The notes under the pieces are model-generated. The model did not search any database. It worked only from the letters and a program-made list of their open reading frames with translations, and was not told the DNA's origin. A stretch of 49,951 nucleotides of DNA from Actinomycetota bacterium. GTDB lineage: Bacteria; Actinomycetota; Thermoleophilia; Gaiellales; Gaiellaceae. A program made the translations under genes and the position numbers. Numbering within the stretch: the first letter of the stretch is position 1; each line of letters begins with the position of its first letter. The stretch is from positions 1-49,951 of the forward strand of contig VAWW01000066.1 in assembly GCA_005884575.1 (NCBI GenBank), in the 5' to 3' direction. Of the stretch, positions 49,367 through 49,951 are shown one piece after another.

Positions 49367-49735
49367 CTACGACGCCTCGCGGAGCCGCGGCGAGAGGATG
49401 TCGAACAGCTCGTCCTTGCGAATGACGACGGCTCCCGCAGCTCGGGCCCCCGCCGCAACGTCGTCTGCGAGCGAGTCGCTGGACAGGATGAACTCGATGT
49501 CGAGCTGTCGCCGGCGCACGTACTCGAGCAGATCGAGGCCGTTCGCCATCGGCATCGAGTAGTCGCTGACGATCACATCCGGCCTGCGCGTCTCGAGGAC
49601 TGCGATCGCCTGAGCGACTGACGGCGCCTCGATTACCTCACAGCCGAGTCGCCGCAGGTGGAGGCTGATGAGCTGCCTGATCCCGGGTTCGTCGTCGACG
49701 ACCAGGACGGATGAGTGCGAGAGGTGCGAAGCCAC
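49367..49735 (-). CDS. Stand-alone response-regulator receiver protein
   Basis: The 122-residue protein is a single receiver domain: acidic pair D-D-E-P-G, phospho-acceptor Asp in V-I-V-S-D-Y-S-M-P, a serine in F-I-L-S-S-D and the conserved Lys in V-I-R-K-D-E. No output domain follows. The GTG at 49735 is preceded by AAGGAG at good spacing, better than an upstream ATG that adds about 40 atypical residues. No histidine kinase is encoded in the window, so its partner is unknown. Confidence 0.85.
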   Translation of the reverse strand: MASHLSHSSVLVVDDEPGIRQLISLHLRRLGCEVIEAPSVAQAIAVLETRRPDVIVSDYSMPMANGLDLLEYVRRRQLDIEFILSSDSLADDVAAGARAAGAVVIRKDELFDILSPRLREAS

Positions 49736-49820
49736 GTCGTGCTCCTTCGTGAGTGTGCTTCGAGCATCGCCCACCGAGCTGTGAAGGTCCTGCACCCGAG
49801 CTGTGATGCTCCGGAGAGGC

Positions 49821-49856
49821 GTGGACGGGCTGGAGGGGGCGCGCCCGTCCACGCAT
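49821..49856 (-). terminator. Hairpin terminator
   Basis: A perfect 12-bp inverted repeat (GCGTGGACGGGC / GCCCGTCCACGC) with a 12-base loop lies upstream of the receiver gene and 15 bases after a minus-strand stop at 49871, so it probably ends the gene that enters from the right edge. Confidence 0.65.
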
Positions 49857-49870
49857 CCCGGCTTGTCCGC

Positions 49871-49951
49871 CTACGGCGTCGTCGTCGTTCTGCCTGCGTC
49901 TTCCTCTGCTTCGCGCGCGGCGCTCTCACCCGCTTCGTGAGCCGGATCCTC
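49871..49951 (-). CDS. C-terminal end of a gene running off the window
   Basis: An open minus-strand frame enters at the edge and ends with TAG at 49873-49871, giving an acidic, Ala/Glu-rich tail (E-S-A-A-R-E-A-E-E-D-A-G). A perfect hairpin follows. Too short to identify. Confidence 0.35.
   Translation of the reverse strand, partial: EDPAHEAGESAAREAEEDAGRTTTTP

Overview
The window is GC-rich DNA packed with long ORFs, short gaps and many 4-base start/stop overlaps (ATGA, GTGA), with frequent GTG starts. An F420-type deazaflavin enzyme, a very large SARP/BTAD-AAA-TPR regulator, Tat-type binding proteins and TANNNT -10 boxes placed directly before start codons all point to an actinobacterium. 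A deep-branching soil lineage such as Thermoleophilia (Gaiellales/Solirubrobacterales) is my inference; no rRNA, tRNA, CRISPR array or insertion sequence was seen to confirm it.

Layout. (1) 1-7.6 kb, minus strand: a peptide-type ABC transporter (two permeases, one fused double ATPase, a family-5 binding protein) wrapped around a trimethylamine-dehydrogenase-like flavoenzyme. Its catalytic and cofactor residues are kept, but all three substrate-cage aromatics are replaced. (2) 7.65-12.57 kb, plus strand: an acyl-CoA synthetase (NDP-forming), an enoyl-CoA hydratase, a DadA-like amino-acid dehydrogenase and an Asp/Glu racemase family protein. (3) 12.57-19 kb, minus strand: a PEP mutase/isocitrate lyase family enzyme, an N,N-dimethylformamidase large-subunit homologue and a ribose-type ABC transporter, with an SDR enzyme upstream that has no ATG, GTG or TTG start. 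Regions 1-3 together look like uptake and breakdown of nitrogen compounds, possibly N-alkylated amino acids or amides. (4) 19-22.3 kb: an F420-type protein, a LuxR regulator with a perfect palindrome over its own promoter, a secreted DUF3224-like protein, and decayed genes.

(5) 22.3-35.85 kb: an L-rhamnose locus. The minus arm holds a DeoR regulator, rhamnulokinase, a bifunctional rhamnulose-1-phosphate aldolase/dehydrogenase, a rhamnose-type ABC transporter and an aldo/keto reductase. The plus arm holds rhamnose isomerase, mutarotase and two Gfo/Idh/MocA proteins. The arms diverge from a region carrying a DeoR-like inverted repeat and a TTGACA-18-TACGGT promoter. The locus is unusual in that the binding protein, both Gfo/Idh/MocA proteins and the adjacent MBL hydrolase each lack an internal piece, three of the four with frameshifts. 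(6) 36.5-40.15 kb: an alpha-dioxygenase/cyclooxygenase-like haem peroxidase, a nucleoside hydrolase, two small ORFs and a cluster of strong hairpins including a tandem repeat.

(7) 40.15-45.5 kb: a 1300-residue BTAD/cyclase-like/AAA/TPR regulator divergent from a secreted BNR-repeat protein. (8) 45.5-49.3 kb, minus strand: an extracytoplasmic flavin electron-transfer module (ferric-reductase-like membrane flavocytochrome, secreted FMN-binding protein, ApbE flavin transferase), overlapping an enolase-superfamily dehydratase whose best start is ATT. (9) The end holds a stand-alone receiver protein and the tail of another gene. Enzyme families are assigned from recalled motifs and family architecture; no database search was run.
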